DNA of 64,000 bases from Fen-1231 sp035286465 (GCA_035286465.1 DATEDF010000022.1:1-64000); one strand, 5' to 3'; shown: positions 40,907 through 50,390, counted from the first letter of the stretch. Notes: a model not told the origin generated them from the letters alone. A program made the numbers and translations.

Positions 40907-41824
40907 GTGCGTGCCGATACCCTCAGCGATCCGGGCGGAAGCGCCCTGCTCGCGGCGCCCGTTCTACTCGCGACCGACGGCACCGAGGACTCGCTCGGCG
41001 CGCTGGCCGTGGGCGCGCTCCTCGCGCGTCGGCGGGGTGCGAAGATCCGGCCGCTGACCGTGCTCGAACCGTCGGTGTTCCCGGACGCTGACGGCGGTCC
41101 TGCGCCCACTCTGTCCTCGCCGTCGTTCGCTCAGGGCGCCGTCGAGCGGCGGGCGTGCGACGCGGTCGCCCTGCAGGTGGCCGCGTTCCTCGGCTCCGGC
41201 GCCGCGCGTGACGTGACATTCTGCCGCGGCCGTGTCGTGCCGACCATCTCCGCCGAGGCCAGGACCACCGGCGCCGGGCTCATCGTGGTCGGGCTCCACC
41301 CACACGACCTCTTCGACCGCATCGCGGGTGAGGAAACGGCCCTCCGCGTGGCCCGCACGGCCGAGCTGCCGCTCCTCGCCGTCACGCCAACGCTGGACCG
41401 CCTTCCACGCCGGTGCATCGTCGGCGTGGACTTCAGTTCCGGATGCGTGCGCGCGGCGCGCGAGACGCTCGCGCTCCTCGACGACGACGCCACACTCGTT
41501 CTGGCCCACGTGCGCCCGCCCGTCGCGGAACGCGACCGCGAGCGCTCGGGTCAGAGCTATCAGGTCGGGGTCGGAGACGCGCTGGCCCGGCTCCAACGGT
41601 CGCTTCCATCGCGCTCGCGACTCACCGTCGAAGCGGTTACTCTCGAAGGTGAAACCGCACCCCAGCTCCTGGCGATGGCCGAGCGCTCGGGGGCCGACCT
41701 CATCGCGATCGGCTGCCATCGGCATTCGTTCGTCGGGAGGCTCGTGCTCGGCAGCGTCGTCACCACGCTGATTCGCGCCGCAAGCGTCTCGCTCTTCGTG
41801 ATGCCGCCCGTCGCGGCCGACTAG
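40907..41824 (+). CDS. tandem universal stress protein (UspA domains)
   Basis: Two Usp folds lie in one chain: the first opens APVLLATDGTEDSLGALAVGALLA and the second CIVGVDFSSGCVRAARETLALLDDDATLVLAHV. The second ends with GADLIAIGCHRHSFVGRLVLGSVVTTLIRAASVSLFVM, the ATP-binding Gly/Ser motif, while the first is less complete. Such proteins bind ATP and help survival under stress. The gene lies between a histidine kinase and a response regulator, which points to a stress-linked two-component group. GTG start; no strong ribosome site. Confidence 0.88.
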   Translation: MRADTLSDPGGSALLAAPVLLATDGTEDSLGALAVGALLARRRGAKIRPLTVLEPSVFPDADGGPAPTLSSPSFAQGAVERRACDAVALQVAAFLGSGAARDVTFCRGRVVPTISAEARTTGAGLIVVGLHPHDLFDRIAGEETALRVARTAELPLLAVTPTLDRLPRRCIVGVDFSSGCVRAARETLALLDDDATLVLAHVRPPVAERDRERSGQSYQVGVGDALARLQRSLPSRSRLTVEAVTLEGETAPQLLAMAERSGADLIAIGCHRHSFVGRLVLGSVVTTLIRAASVSLFVMPPVAAD

Positions 41825-41845
41825 GAGTCCAGCCGGGAGTCCCTG

Positions 41846-42508
41846 CTAGGAGTCCTGCAGGAGCCCGAGGCGCAGCGCGAACTGGACGTAGTCGTGGCGG
41901 TGCCCGAGCCCGAGCTTGTCCTCGATCCGCTGCTTGTACGTGTCCACCGTTTTCGGGCTGATGTTCAGCCGCTCGCCGATCTCGGGCGCCGAGTAGCCCT
42001 GCGCCACCAGGCGAAGCACGTCGCGTTCGCGCGACGTGAGCTTCTCGTAGCGCGCGCGATCCTCCTTGAGCGGGTCCTTGCGCTGGTATCCCTTCGCGAG
42101 CGCCCGCGCGGCCTCGGGACGCACGTAGAGGTCGCCACGCGCCACCGCACGCACCGCGTCCACGACGTCGCGATCGGGCGCAGTCTTGAGGACGTAGCCG
42201 GCCGCGCCCGCTTCCATCAGCGGCACGACGTACTCCTCTTCCGCGTGCATCGTGAGGATGAGGACCCGCGACGGGAGCTTCTTCGCGACGATCGCCTTGG
42301 TCGCCTCGAGTCCGTCCATCGTCGCCATCGAGAGGTCCATCAGGATGACGTCCGGCTTCAGGCGTTCGGCGAGCGCGATTCCGTCGGCGCCGTTGGCGGC
42401 CTCGCCCACGACGTCGAGGTCGCGCTCCTTGCCGAGGAGCGCCTTGAGTCCGGTGCGCACCACCGCATGGTCGTCAACGAGAATGACACGAATCAGATCG
42501 CCGGGCAT
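41846..42508 (-). CDS. NarL/FixJ-family response regulator
   Basis: The receiver domain has the acidic pair at 12-13 (VDDHAVVRTG), phospho-acceptor Asp58 in VILMDLSM, Thr in LILTMHAEEEYV and Lys in GYVLKTA. The C-terminal LuxR-type helix-turn-helix reads LTSRERDVLRLVAQGYSAPEIGERLNISPKTVDTYKQRI. It should bind DNA when phosphorylated, perhaps by the nearby PAS/GAF kinase. A TAGATT about 35 nt upstream of the ATG is a possible -10. Confidence 0.95.
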   Translation of the reverse strand: MPGDLIRVILVDDHAVVRTGLKALLGKERDLDVVGEAANGADGIALAERLKPDVILMDLSMATMDGLEATKAIVAKKLPSRVLILTMHAEEEYVVPLMEAGAAGYVLKTAPDRDVVDAVRAVARGDLYVRPEAARALAKGYQRKDPLKEDRARYEKLTSRERDVLRLVAQGYSAPEIGERLNISPKTVDTYKQRIEDKLGLGHRHDYVQFALRLGLLQDS

Positions 42509-42594
42509 CGCTCGAGGGGAAGGGGTCCTGCCACCCCCCGAATCTACTCGCGGAATGCACCGTGAGCACCGTTACTCCGCCCAACGCGAGGCGC

Positions 42595-42646
42595 GGGCAC
42601 AAGGCGCGGGCACAAGGAACGGGCACGAGGAACGGGCACGAGAAAC
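42595..42646. repeat. 13-bp tandem repeat, 4 copies
   Basis: Units start at 42595, 42608, 42621 and 42634 (GGGCACAAGGCGC, GGGCACAAGGAAC, GGGCACGAGGAAC, GGGCACGAGAAAC). They lie in the 255-bp divergent region between the response regulator and the YIP1 gene, where direct repeats might bind a regulator. The rest of the region shows no gene. Confidence 0.88.
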
Positions 42647-42763
42647 GTCGCACGCCGCCCGCGTCGGTGCTCGAGGAGCCCCGGCGCCGCGTCTTGCGCT
42701 CGGTGGGCACCCGCATTCACTGTTCGAGCGTTCGGGCCCCACTCCCCTCCGCTCGAGGCAGCC

Positions 42764-43492
42764 ATGACCGATCCGGCCATCCCCCCCGCGCAAACGCCCC
42801 CCCAGCAGGCGGGCGTCGTCGAGGACTTCGTGGACATCTTCGCGTCGCCCGCGGCGGTCTTCGCCCGGCGCGCGAAGGCCGGCGCGGCGGTCCCCTATTT
42901 CGTCGTGGCGGCGCTCCTGATCGTGCTCTTCTTCGTGAACAGGAACATCATGGGGCCGATCATGGAAGCCGAGATGCAGAAGGGGATCGAGGCGGCCACG
43001 AAGGCGAATCCGCAGGTCACGGTCGAGATGGTGCGGAAATCCATGGAGGTCACGTTCATGGTCGGGGGCATCGTCGGACCTCCCCTGGCCCTGCTCGTGC
43101 TCGGCCTGATTGCCTTCGGCGTCGGTCGCGCCCTGGGCGGGACGCTCTCGTACGGTACCGCGCTGCTCATCGCGTCGTTCTCCTGGATTCCGCGCGTGGT
43201 CGAGTCGGTGCTCGCGAGCGTGCAGGGGCTGGCGCTCGACACGACGAAGCTCACGTCGCATTATCAGCTTCAGCTCGGCGTCGCGCGCTTCCTCGATCCG
43301 GCGAGCACGAACGTGGCGCTGCTGGCCCTCGTCGGACGGGTGGACCTGATCACGCTCTGGGTCACGCTGCTCTTCGCCCTCGGCCTCGTGCACGCCGGGA
43401 AGGTGCCGAAGGAGAAGATGATCCTGGCGGGCGTCGTGATGTGGATCGTCGGCTCGATCTTCCCGGTGTGGGGAGCGATCCGCGCGGGTTGA
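42764..43492 (+). CDS. YIP1-family membrane protein
   Basis: After a Pro/Gln-rich cytoplasmic start comes FVDIFASPAAVFARR, the conserved opening of the bacterial Yip1 domain, then five predicted membrane helices (about 43-58, 98-120, 130-152, 175-200, 215-235). A GAGG lies just before the ATG. No substrate or mechanism is known for bacterial YIP1 proteins. It diverges from the response regulator across a repeat-containing region. Confidence 0.8.
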   Translation: MTDPAIPPAQTPPQQAGVVEDFVDIFASPAAVFARRAKAGAAVPYFVVAALLIVLFFVNRNIMGPIMEAEMQKGIEAATKANPQVTVEMVRKSMEVTFMVGGIVGPPLALLVLGLIAFGVGRALGGTLSYGTALLIASFSWIPRVVESVLASVQGLALDTTKLTSHYQLQLGVARFLDPASTNVALLALVGRVDLITLWVTLLFALGLVHAGKVPKEKMILAGVVMWIVGSIFPVWGAIRAG

Positions 43493-43525
43493 CGGACGCC
43501 GCAGTCGCGCGGCCCGACCGGCACG

Positions 43526-44482
43526 TCAGGCGAGCGCCAGCGACGCCAGCGCGTCGAGAAAGTCGTGGTGGTCCTCGACCGCGCCGACGCGGAGCAGCTC
43601 CGAGCCGCCCGCCGCGAGAAACGTCGCGCGCGCGCGGATGGCGATTTCCTCCAGCGTCTCCAGGCCGTCGGTGACGAACCCGGGCGTGATGACCGCCACG
43701 GTGCGGACGCCCTGGCGCGGCAGGGCGGCGAGCACGCCGGCAGTGTCCGGCTCGAGCCACCGTTCCGGCCCGAACTTCGACTGAAACGCGAGCGTCGCGC
43801 GCGCGGCGGGCCACGCGATCGCCTCGAGCAGGGCGCGCATCGTCGCCTCGCAATCGCGGACGTAGCGGTGGCCTTCGCGCCGGTCGTAGCGCACGGGAAT
43901 GCCGTGAAACGAGACGACGAGGTGCTCGGGCGGCCGGGGGGCGCGCGCGAGGGACTCGCGCCAGCGCGCCGCCATCGCCGCGACGTATCCCGCGTCGGCG
44001 GGAGGGACCGGGCGCTCGACGACCCGGTCGGCGATGCCGGCGCGTGCCGCCGCCTCGCGCGCTCGCCGGAACGCGGTGCCGGTCGTCGCGTCCGTGCGCT
44101 GCGGGAAGAGGGGGACGACGATCACGTGTTCCGCGCCTTCCTGCGCGAGGCGCCGCATCGCCGTGTCGAGCGACGGCTCGCCGTAGCGGTACGCCGCGCC
44201 CACGCCGAACCGGCCGTCGGCGCGCGCGCGAAGCTCCGCGACGATCCGCTCGGTGGCCACGCGCAGCGGTGATCCCGCGCCGGTCCAGATGGTCGCGTAC
44301 TGGCGTGCGACGCGGGCCGGTCGCCCCCGCAGCACGATCCCGCGAAGGATCGGCGCCCAGATCCACCGCGGCAGGTCCACCACGGCCGGATCGCTGAGGA
44401 ACTCGGCGAGGAACGCGCGCACCGCCGGAGCGGTCGCGGCCTCCGGCGTGCCGAGGTTGACGAGCAGGAGGTGTCGCCCCAT
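43526..44482 (-). CDS. hemH: ferrochelatase (protoporphyrin or coproporphyrin type)
   Basis: The enzyme inserts iron into a porphyrin in heme synthesis. Family features are LLLVNLGTPEAATAPAVRAFLAEFLSDPAVVDLP, then VIVVPLFPQ and LVVSFHGIPVRY with the metal-binding His, and TFAFQSKFGPERWLEPDT-like text near the C-terminus. No iron-sulfur cysteines are visible. The length of 318 residues is normal. The upstream region consists of three 20-bp repeats. Confidence 0.95.
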   Translation of the reverse strand: MGRHLLLVNLGTPEAATAPAVRAFLAEFLSDPAVVDLPRWIWAPILRGIVLRGRPARVARQYATIWTGAGSPLRVATERIVAELRARADGRFGVGAAYRYGEPSLDTAMRRLAQEGAEHVIVVPLFPQRTDATTGTAFRRAREAAARAGIADRVVERPVPPADAGYVAAMAARWRESLARAPRPPEHLVVSFHGIPVRYDRREGHRYVRDCEATMRALLEAIAWPAARATLAFQSKFGPERWLEPDTAGVLAALPRQGVRTVAVITPGFVTDGLETLEEIAIRARATFLAAGGSELLRVGAVEDHHDFLDALASLALA

Positions 44483-44484
44483 CC

Positions 44485-44544
44485 GCGTTGCGCCGGCGGC
44501 GTCAGCGTTGCGCCAGCGGCGTCAGCGTTGCGCCGCGAGCCTCA
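44485..44544. repeat. 20-bp tandem repeat, 3 copies
   Basis: Three 20-bp units (44485-44504, 44505-44524, 44525-44544) all begin GCGTTGCGCC; the first two differ at one base and the third is more diverged. They fill the whole gap between hemH and the acylase/deacylase fusion gene and abut its stop codon. Confidence 0.88.
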
Positions 44545-47500
44545 GCGGCGCAGCGCTCGGCCCGCCGTCGCCCCGTTGTACGTGCCGTCGTCAACCGTGA
44601 CCACGCCGTTGACCAGCACGTATCGCATCCCCACCGCGAGCGCCGTGGGCTCGCGGTAGGTCGAACGATCGGCCACGACATCGGGTGCGAACACGATGAC
44701 GTCGGCGAACTGTCCGGGAGCGAGCGTGCCGCGGTCCTTGATGCGCAACTGTTGCGCGGGGCGCGCGCTGCCGCGGTGCACGGCCTGCGCCAGCGTGAGC
44801 ACCTGCTTCGTGTACACATACTCGCGCAGCAGCTTCGGAAAGGTGCCGTACTTCCGCGGGTGGCCGTCGCTGCCATCGGAGCCGGTGGCGACGAAGTCCT
44901 GCACCATGAACTTCTCGATGTCCTGCTCGTTCATGTTGAACGACGCCACCGAAGCGCCGCCGCTCAGGATGATCTGGATCGCCGCCTCGACGGGCGGGAT
45001 CCGCCTCGCCGCGGCGATCTCCTCGAGCGTCCGCCCGAGGATGCTGCTGTCCCGCGTCGAGGTCATCAGCAACGAAGCCGCACCGCCCCGTCGGCGCAGG
45101 TTGCCTTCCATGTCGCGCACGAGTCGCGCGCGGGTGGCGGAGTCGGCCACACGCGCGCGGAGTGAATCACTCCCGCCCGCCTCCGCCCAGCGCGGCAGCA
45201 GCGACGCCCCGACGCTCGTTCCCGACGCCGTGTACGGATACTGGTCCGCCGTCACCTCGATCCCCGCGGCCCGTGCCGCGCGGATCAGCGCGATGACCGT
45301 GTCGGCCTGCCCCCAGACGTCGGCGCCCAGCGCCTTGATGTGCGCGATGTGGACGGGAAGCTGCGCCTCGCGCCCGATCCGGATCGTCTCGAGGATGGAT
45401 CCGATGAGCCCGATCGTGTACGAGCTCTCGTCCCGCAGGTGCGAGTCGTAGATCCCGCCCTGCCGCGCCGCGATCCTGGCGAGTTCGATGACCTCCTCCG
45501 TCGTCGCCCAGCTGCCGGGTGCGTAGTACAGCCCCGTCGAGAGGCCGATCGCGCCCTGATCCATCGCGCGCCGCACGATCGCGCGCATCGAGTCGAGCTG
45601 TGCACCACTCGGTGCCGCGGCGGACATCCCCATCACCTGGGAGCGGACGGAACCCTGCCCCACGTACACGGCCGCGTTCGTTCCGATGCCGTTCGTCCGC
45701 CACCCCTCGAGCTGCCTGCCGATCTCGATGGGCCCGCCGCCGTCGTTGTTGGTGACGACGGTGGTCACCCCCTGCATGAGATACGGGAGATTGGCCTTGC
45801 GCGCCGGGCTCGAGAGGTCGCCCCCCGTGTGCGTATGCGGATCGATGAATCCCGGCGCGACGATCGCGCCGCGCGCCTCGATCGTCCGGCTCGCCGTCAC
45901 GCCCGACGTGGCGGCGTCGCCGACGAACACGATCCGGTCGCCGCGGATCCCGACGTCGCCCGCTCGCGGTGCGCTCCCGGTTCCGTCCACGACCGTGCCG
46001 CCGCGGATCAGGATGTCCACCTGCTCTTGCCCCGGCTCGTACTTCCTGACCGTGTGCTTCTGGATGTCGCCCTCGGTGAGCCACACCGGCTTGAAGACGC
46101 CGCGCGCGAACATCGCCGCCTGATCCGAGTAGTTGGCCGACGTCGAGTCGGCGCTCTGGCCGTAGGCGAGGATGGAGAATGCGCGCGGCGCCTTCTTGCC
46201 GAACTCCACCGCCAGCACCCAGCCGTCGCCGGAGTTCGCCACGCGCTTGCCGTCGGGGAGCTGCTCGTACGACAGCACCCGGAAGCAGCCGAGCGCACCG
46301 CTGCATCCACCCACCGGTTCGTCCACGTTGCCACGCCGGACGCGATGCACCTCGCCCCAGGCGACGTCCACCGCCCCGTATCGCTGCAGCACGGAATCCA
46401 CCGCCCAGGCGAATGCCTCGGCGGCGAGTGCCGGCCTGCCGAGTCCGCGCGGCGTGGAGGTCAGCTTCTCGACCGACCACTTCTCCGCGTACGCCGAATC
46501 GCGGGCCTGCGCCGAATAGCGCCGCCACCACGTCTCGAACAGCAGACCGCCACGGCTCTCCGGCGCCGCCGTGTTGTCCCACCGCTCGAGTACGGCGGCC
46601 GCCGCCGCGACCGTCGCATTCGGTGAAGCGGCCTTCACCGCCTCGAGCAGATCCGGCTTCACGCGATCGGCCAGCAGCATCCGCATGCTGTGCTTGAGCC
46701 GGATCACGTCTTCCAGCGACAGTTTGCGGTTGTTGGCGATCAGCTGCAGCGCGTGCTGGCTGCGGAGCCGCAGTTCCCCGCGCTCGACGTTGTCCGGATA
46801 CGTCGCCGGGTCGAGCAGCCGATTCAGATTGGCGTAGTGCGGCGCGTCGTTCTCGTTGTGCACGTAGCCGCCCTTGGGATTCAGCGTCTGCGGCAGCGAG
46901 TCGAGCGGGATGAGTGTCGTCCAGATGTCGGCCGAGGTGTGCGCAGGCACCGGTACCGAGTCGCCACCGGAGGGCCGCGGGAGCCTGGGAACCGTCCCCA
47001 TCCAGATGGTGAGGATGTTCCCGGAGCGGTCCGCGTAGGTGAAGTTCGAGGTCGCGCGCGCCCGGATCGCGAGTGCCGCCTTCCATTCCCCGAGACTGCG
47101 CGCGCGCATCATCGCCAGGAACTGCGCGCCGGCCCGGTACTCGCCGTCGGGCCCGGCGCGCACGATGTAGACCTTGTCCATCGTGCGGTGCGCCACGGGA
47201 CCGAGGGGCGTGGTCCAGTACTGACGGCTGTCCGTCTTCAGCCCTTCGAGCGTGGTGTACTCCGCCATCGCGGTGATCTGGCGCAAGGGGACCGAGACGC
47301 CGTCGAACAGGTAGTGGTCGGACGCGGCCGGATCAACGTCCAGCGCGTACACCTCGTCGAGGTCGGGGTTGTTGTTCGTGGTGGCCCAGCCGAGGTCCTT
47401 GTTGAAACCACCGATCACGGAGAAGGCGCTCCCGATCCGGAAATCACCGTAGAAGTCCAGCTTCCCCGGGATCGTGACGTGTGCCTCCCAATAGCCCGCG

Positions 47501-48135
47501 GTCCACGCCAGGTGCGGATTGCGCAGGAGGATCGCGCGTCCCGACTTGGTGCGGCTCGGCGCGAGCGCCCACGCATTCGATCCGTCTTCGGAGTACGCCG
47601 GTTCTGCCGGGGGCCGGGGCGCCGCGGCCCCTTGCAGGCGGCGCAACACCATCCGTTGCGCGTTGGCCACGTTGACGTTCCCGATGTCCATGGCCGCGAG
47701 GTCGTGCCCGGTGAAGATCGGCCTGGCCCACGCGGGGACGCGCCCCGGATTGGACCGGATGAAGATGTTCACCCCTTCGGCGAACCCGTCGTACATCGCG
47801 CGCGTGTCGGCATCGAGCAGGTGGTAGGTCTCCTGCACCCGCGCCTGGTCCAGCGCGGCGGCGAAGTCCGACGCCATGCTGTCACGCCCGAAGGTGCGCC
47901 CCATCCACCCCTTGGATCGCACGAGCCCCTTGATCACCCGCTCGCCATAGTCCTCGACCTGCGCATAACCGAGTCCGATGCCGATGCCGCGGAAATCACC
48001 GGCGACGATGTGCGGCACGCCGAACTCGGTGCGCCGGATGATCGGCAGTGCGTCGTCCTTCAGTGGGGTGGCGGCAGCGCCGAGCGACAGCACGGAAGCG
48101 GTGACGCCAAGGAGCGCCAAGTGGGACGGTGTCAT
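44542..48135 (-). CDS. bifunctional penicillin-acylase-type Ntn hydrolase fused to N-acyl-D-amino-acid deacylase
   Basis: Residues 1-25 form a signal peptide (MTPSHLALLGVTASVLSLGAAA). Residues about 30-700 are a penicillin/AHL-acylase-type hydrolase: TEFGVPHIVA, the self-cleavage site EDGSNAWALAPS with nucleophile Ser186, NPHLAW and later PKGGYVHNEND. Residues about 706-1197 are an amidohydrolase of the D-aminoacylase type: ILIRGGTVVDGTG, metal motif DPHTHTGGD (about 766-774), GLSTGLYYAPG, SHLRDES, HIAHIKALG, DQYPYTASGT and ATGSDGSDGHPRKYG. The first coding half is 46021-48135 and the second 44542-46020. The join has no linker, and the amidohydrolase lacks its own signal peptide. Expected location is the periplasm. 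A GTG at the join (46020) could allow internal initiation. Confidence 0.88.
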   Translation of the reverse strand: MTPSHLALLGVTASVLSLGAAATPLKDDALPIIRRTEFGVPHIVAGDFRGIGIGLGYAQVEDYGERVIKGLVRSKGWMGRTFGRDSMASDFAAALDQARVQETYHLLDADTRAMYDGFAEGVNIFIRSNPGRVPAWARPIFTGHDLAAMDIGNVNVANAQRMVLRRLQGAAAPRPPAEPAYSEDGSNAWALAPSRTKSGRAILLRNPHLAWTAGYWEAHVTIPGKLDFYGDFRIGSAFSVIGGFNKDLGWATTNNNPDLDEVYALDVDPAASDHYLFDGVSVPLRQITAMAEYTTLEGLKTDSRQYWTTPLGPVAHRTMDKVYIVRAGPDGEYRAGAQFLAMMRARSLGEWKAALAIRARATSNFTYADRSGNILTIWMGTVPRLPRPSGGDSVPVPAHTSADIWTTLIPLDSLPQTLNPKGGYVHNENDAPHYANLNRLLDPATYPDNVERGELRLRSQHALQLIANNRKLSLEDVIRLKHSMRMLLADRVKPDLLEAVKAASPNATVAAAAAVLERWDNTAAPESRGGLLFETWWRRYSAQARDSAYAEKWSVEKLTSTPRGLGRPALAAEAFAWAVDSVLQRYGAVDVAWGEVHRVRRGNVDEPVGGCSGALGCFRVLSYEQLPDGKRVANSGDGWVLAVEFGKKAPRAFSILAYGQSADSTSANYSDQAAMFARGVFKPVWLTEGDIQKHTVRKYEPGQEQVDILIRGGTVVDGTGSAPRAGDVGIRGDRIVFVGDAATSGVTASRTIEARGAIVAPGFIDPHTHTGGDLSSPARKANLPYLMQGVTTVVTNNDGGGPIEIGRQLEGWRTNGIGTNAAVYVGQGSVRSQVMGMSAAAPSGAQLDSMRAIVRRAMDQGAIGLSTGLYYAPGSWATTEEVIELARIAARQGGIYDSHLRDESSYTIGLIGSILETIRIGREAQLPVHIAHIKALGADVWGQADTVIALIRAARAAGIEVTADQYPYTASGTSVGASLLPRWAEAGGSDSLRARVADSATRARLVRDMEGNLRRRGGAASLLMTSTRDSSILGRTLEEIAAARRIPPVEAAIQIILSGGASVASFNMNEQDIEKFMVQDFVATGSDGSDGHPRKYGTFPKLLREYVYTKQVLTLAQAVHRGSARPAQQLRIKDRGTLAPGQFADVIVFAPDVVADRSTYREPTALAVGMRYVLVNGVVTVDDGTYNGATAGRALRR

Positions 48136-48275
48136 GTGGTCAACGCTGGCAATGCCGCAGTGGATGAGCAAGGGCAACACGGCCGGCTCACTGGCGACGC
48201 CGAACGCCGCCCGCGCTCGTCAACCGGCGGCCGACCGCTCTGTGGAGCCACCGCCATTCAACGACTGGCAGGAAA

Positions 48276-48348
<73 letters not shown>

Positions 48349-48359
48349 GTCGAACGGGC

Positions 48360-48365
48360 AATTTA
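48360..48365 (-). promoter_or_regulatory. -10 hexamer (TAAATT) of tRNA-Lys
   Basis: TAAATT on the minus strand ends 11 nt before the mature 5' end, which allows a short 5' leader for RNase P. The hexamer is identical to the one at 21900-21905. Confidence 0.55.
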
Positions 48366-48472
48366 GCGCCAACCCGGTGGCCGTGTCACAATGCGGAATC
48401 CGGCATCCTCTCGCCACGCGACTCCCCATCTCTTCCGCACCAGTCTCGCGCCCCCGATATTCCCCGTTCCCG

Positions 48473-50359
48473 ATGCCCATCACCGTCACCTGCCCCGGCT
48501 GCGGAAGCGCCGTCCCCGCCGGCGACCGCTTCTGCGGTTCCTGCGGAACGCCGATCACGGGCTCGGCGCTGCTCTCCGGGGAGACCTTCGACCCCTGGAC
48601 CGAGCTGCTCCAGAAGCTCCGCCAGGCCACGCTCGGCGAGTACGAGATCAAGGGCGAGTTGGGGCGCGGCGGGATGGCCGTCGTCTTCCTCGCGCACGAC
48701 CTGCACCTGAACCGCAAGGTCGCCATCAAGGTGATGCTCCCCGGCCTCGTCTACGGCGAGCGGATGTGGGACCGCTTCCTCGCCGAGGCGCGCACCGCCG
48801 CCAAGCTCGACCACCCGAACATCGTCTACATCCACTCGGTCAAGGAGAAGGACCGCTTCCTGTACTTCGTGATGAAGTACATAGACGGCCGCTCGCTCGA
48901 CGACATTCTCGCGCAGCACAAGCCGCTTCCCATCCCGGTCGCGCAGACGATTCTCGTCGAGGTCTCGCGCGCGCTCGACTACGCGCACCGCGAGGGTGTG
49001 GTCCATCGCGACATCAAGCCCGCGAACATCATGGTGGATCACAAGGGGAACTGCATCGTGATGGATTTCGGCATCGCGCGCGCGGGCGGCGACCAGCACT
49101 TCACGCAGACCGGCGCGACGATCGGCACGCCCGCGTACATGAGCCCCGAGCAGTGCCACGGCGACCCGACCACCGCCGCGAGTGACCAGTACTCGCTCGG
49201 CATTCTCGCCTACGAGATTCTCGGTGGCGAGCCGCCGTTCAGGGGAACGCCGATCGAGCTGCAGATGGCGCACATGCAGGACACGCCCAGGCTGCTGCGC
49301 GACCTGCGGAAGGACGTCTCGCTCGAGCTGCACGGCGCGGTAATGAAGATGCTCGCGAAGGACCCCGGCGAGCGCTGGCCCTCGCTCCATCACCTCATCC
49401 CCATCTTCGGCCGCGGGCTCGATCCGCACGACGAGGCGCCGCGCACGCACCTCGTTTCGATCGTCCGCTCCAGCACGCCGCGGCGGAAGTCGTTCCCCGC
49501 GACGCCCATCAGCCCGACGCCCGTCGGGCTCGGCCGCGCGACGCCGTTCGAATCGCGCACGCCGGTCTCGCCGTTCCCGCATCCCTCCGTACGGTCGTCC
49601 GCGGTCACGACGCCGGTGAGCACCGCGGAGCTGGCCGCCGCCGAGCGCGAGATCGCGGCGAAGAGCGGCGAGGCGGCCGTGCTGTCCGGCCCGCACGACG
49701 CGCCCACGGTGATCAGCGGGCCCCAACCCGCCCTCGGTTCAGGCGTCGTCACTCCGGGTGCGGGCACGCCCGGCGCGGAAGTGGGCGCACCGGCGACGCC
49801 CGCTCCGCTCCCCCGCCGTCGCCGCTCGATGGCGCCCGTCGTCGCGGGTGCCGCCGTGATCGTGGTCGTCGGCGTCGCCGGACTGATGATGAGCCGCGGC
49901 GCGAGGACCGCGCCGCCTCCCGCGCCCGCGCCGTCCGCCGACACCGCGCCCCCCGCCCCCACCGCCGCCACGCTCGTCGAGGCCGCGCTCGGCGACTCCG
50001 TGGTGATCGGCCACGGCGCCGACGCCGCGGTGCGAGTCGCCGGCAAAGCGCCGCGCGTCGTGACGCCCGACGCCGTCGCCCTGATTCAGCTCTCGCTCGC
50101 GAAGCCGCGCTTCGCGGTCGGCGACACCGTGCACCTGCGCGTCGAAGCCGTGGACGACGAAGGCAAGCGCGTGACGACGCCGCAGATCGTGCAGGCGACG
50201 TCGAATCCGCGCGTGGTGAAGTTCGCGGCGCCCGGCGAGCTGGTCGGCGTGAAGGCGGGCCGGGCGACGATCACCGTGAGCGCGGGGACGACGACGGCGA
50301 GGCACGAGGTCACGGTGGCGGCGAAGAGCGCGCCCGCGGCGAAGAAAGCCCGGCGGTAA
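48473..50359 (+). CDS. membrane Ser/Thr protein kinase with zinc-ribbon and Ig-like domain
   Basis: An N-terminal zinc ribbon (CPGCG at 7-11 and CGSCG at 21-25) precedes a Hanks-type kinase domain: LGRGGMAVVFLAH, VAIKVM, catalytic loop HRDIKPANIM, MDFGIARAG and GTPAYMSPEQ. A Pro/Ser/Thr-rich linker, one membrane helix (about 458-476) and an exposed C-terminal BIg2-like domain (about 545-620) follow. It is a typical Gemmatimonadota/Myxococcota receptor kinase. ATG 48473 is chosen since the zinc ribbon starts at once; GATATT (48456-48461) is a likely -10. It diverges from tRNA-Lys. Confidence 0.93.
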   Translation: MPITVTCPGCGSAVPAGDRFCGSCGTPITGSALLSGETFDPWTELLQKLRQATLGEYEIKGELGRGGMAVVFLAHDLHLNRKVAIKVMLPGLVYGERMWDRFLAEARTAAKLDHPNIVYIHSVKEKDRFLYFVMKYIDGRSLDDILAQHKPLPIPVAQTILVEVSRALDYAHREGVVHRDIKPANIMVDHKGNCIVMDFGIARAGGDQHFTQTGATIGTPAYMSPEQCHGDPTTAASDQYSLGILAYEILGGEPPFRGTPIELQMAHMQDTPRLLRDLRKDVSLELHGAVMKMLAKDPGERWPSLHHLIPIFGRGLDPHDEAPRTHLVSIVRSSTPRRKSFPATPISPTPVGLGRATPFESRTPVSPFPHPSVRSSAVTTPVSTAELAAAEREIAAKSGEAAVLSGPHDAPTVISGPQPALGSGVVTPGAGTPGAEVGAPATPAPLPRRRRSMAPVVAGAAVIVVVGVAGLMMSRGARTAPPPAPAPSADTAPPAPTAATLVEAALGDSVVIGHGADAAVRVAGKAPRVVTPDAVALIQLSLAKPRFAVGDTVHLRVEAVDDEGKRVTTPQIVQATSNPRVVKFAAPGELVGVKAGRATITVSAGTTTARHEVTVAAKSAPAAKKARR

Positions 50360-50390
50360 AGACGCGCCCCGGGGCCGCCTCTGCCGCCGC

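Noticed and set aside
42595..42646. Four repeats that might suggest a CRISPR array
   Set aside because: Units are 13 bp and directly adjacent with no spacers, and no cas genes are in the window.
44542..46020. Treating the D-aminoacylase half as a separate gene starting at the GTG at 46020
   Set aside because: There is no stop between the halves, no signal peptide after the GTG, and only weak ribosome-site similarity before it; a fusion is better supported.
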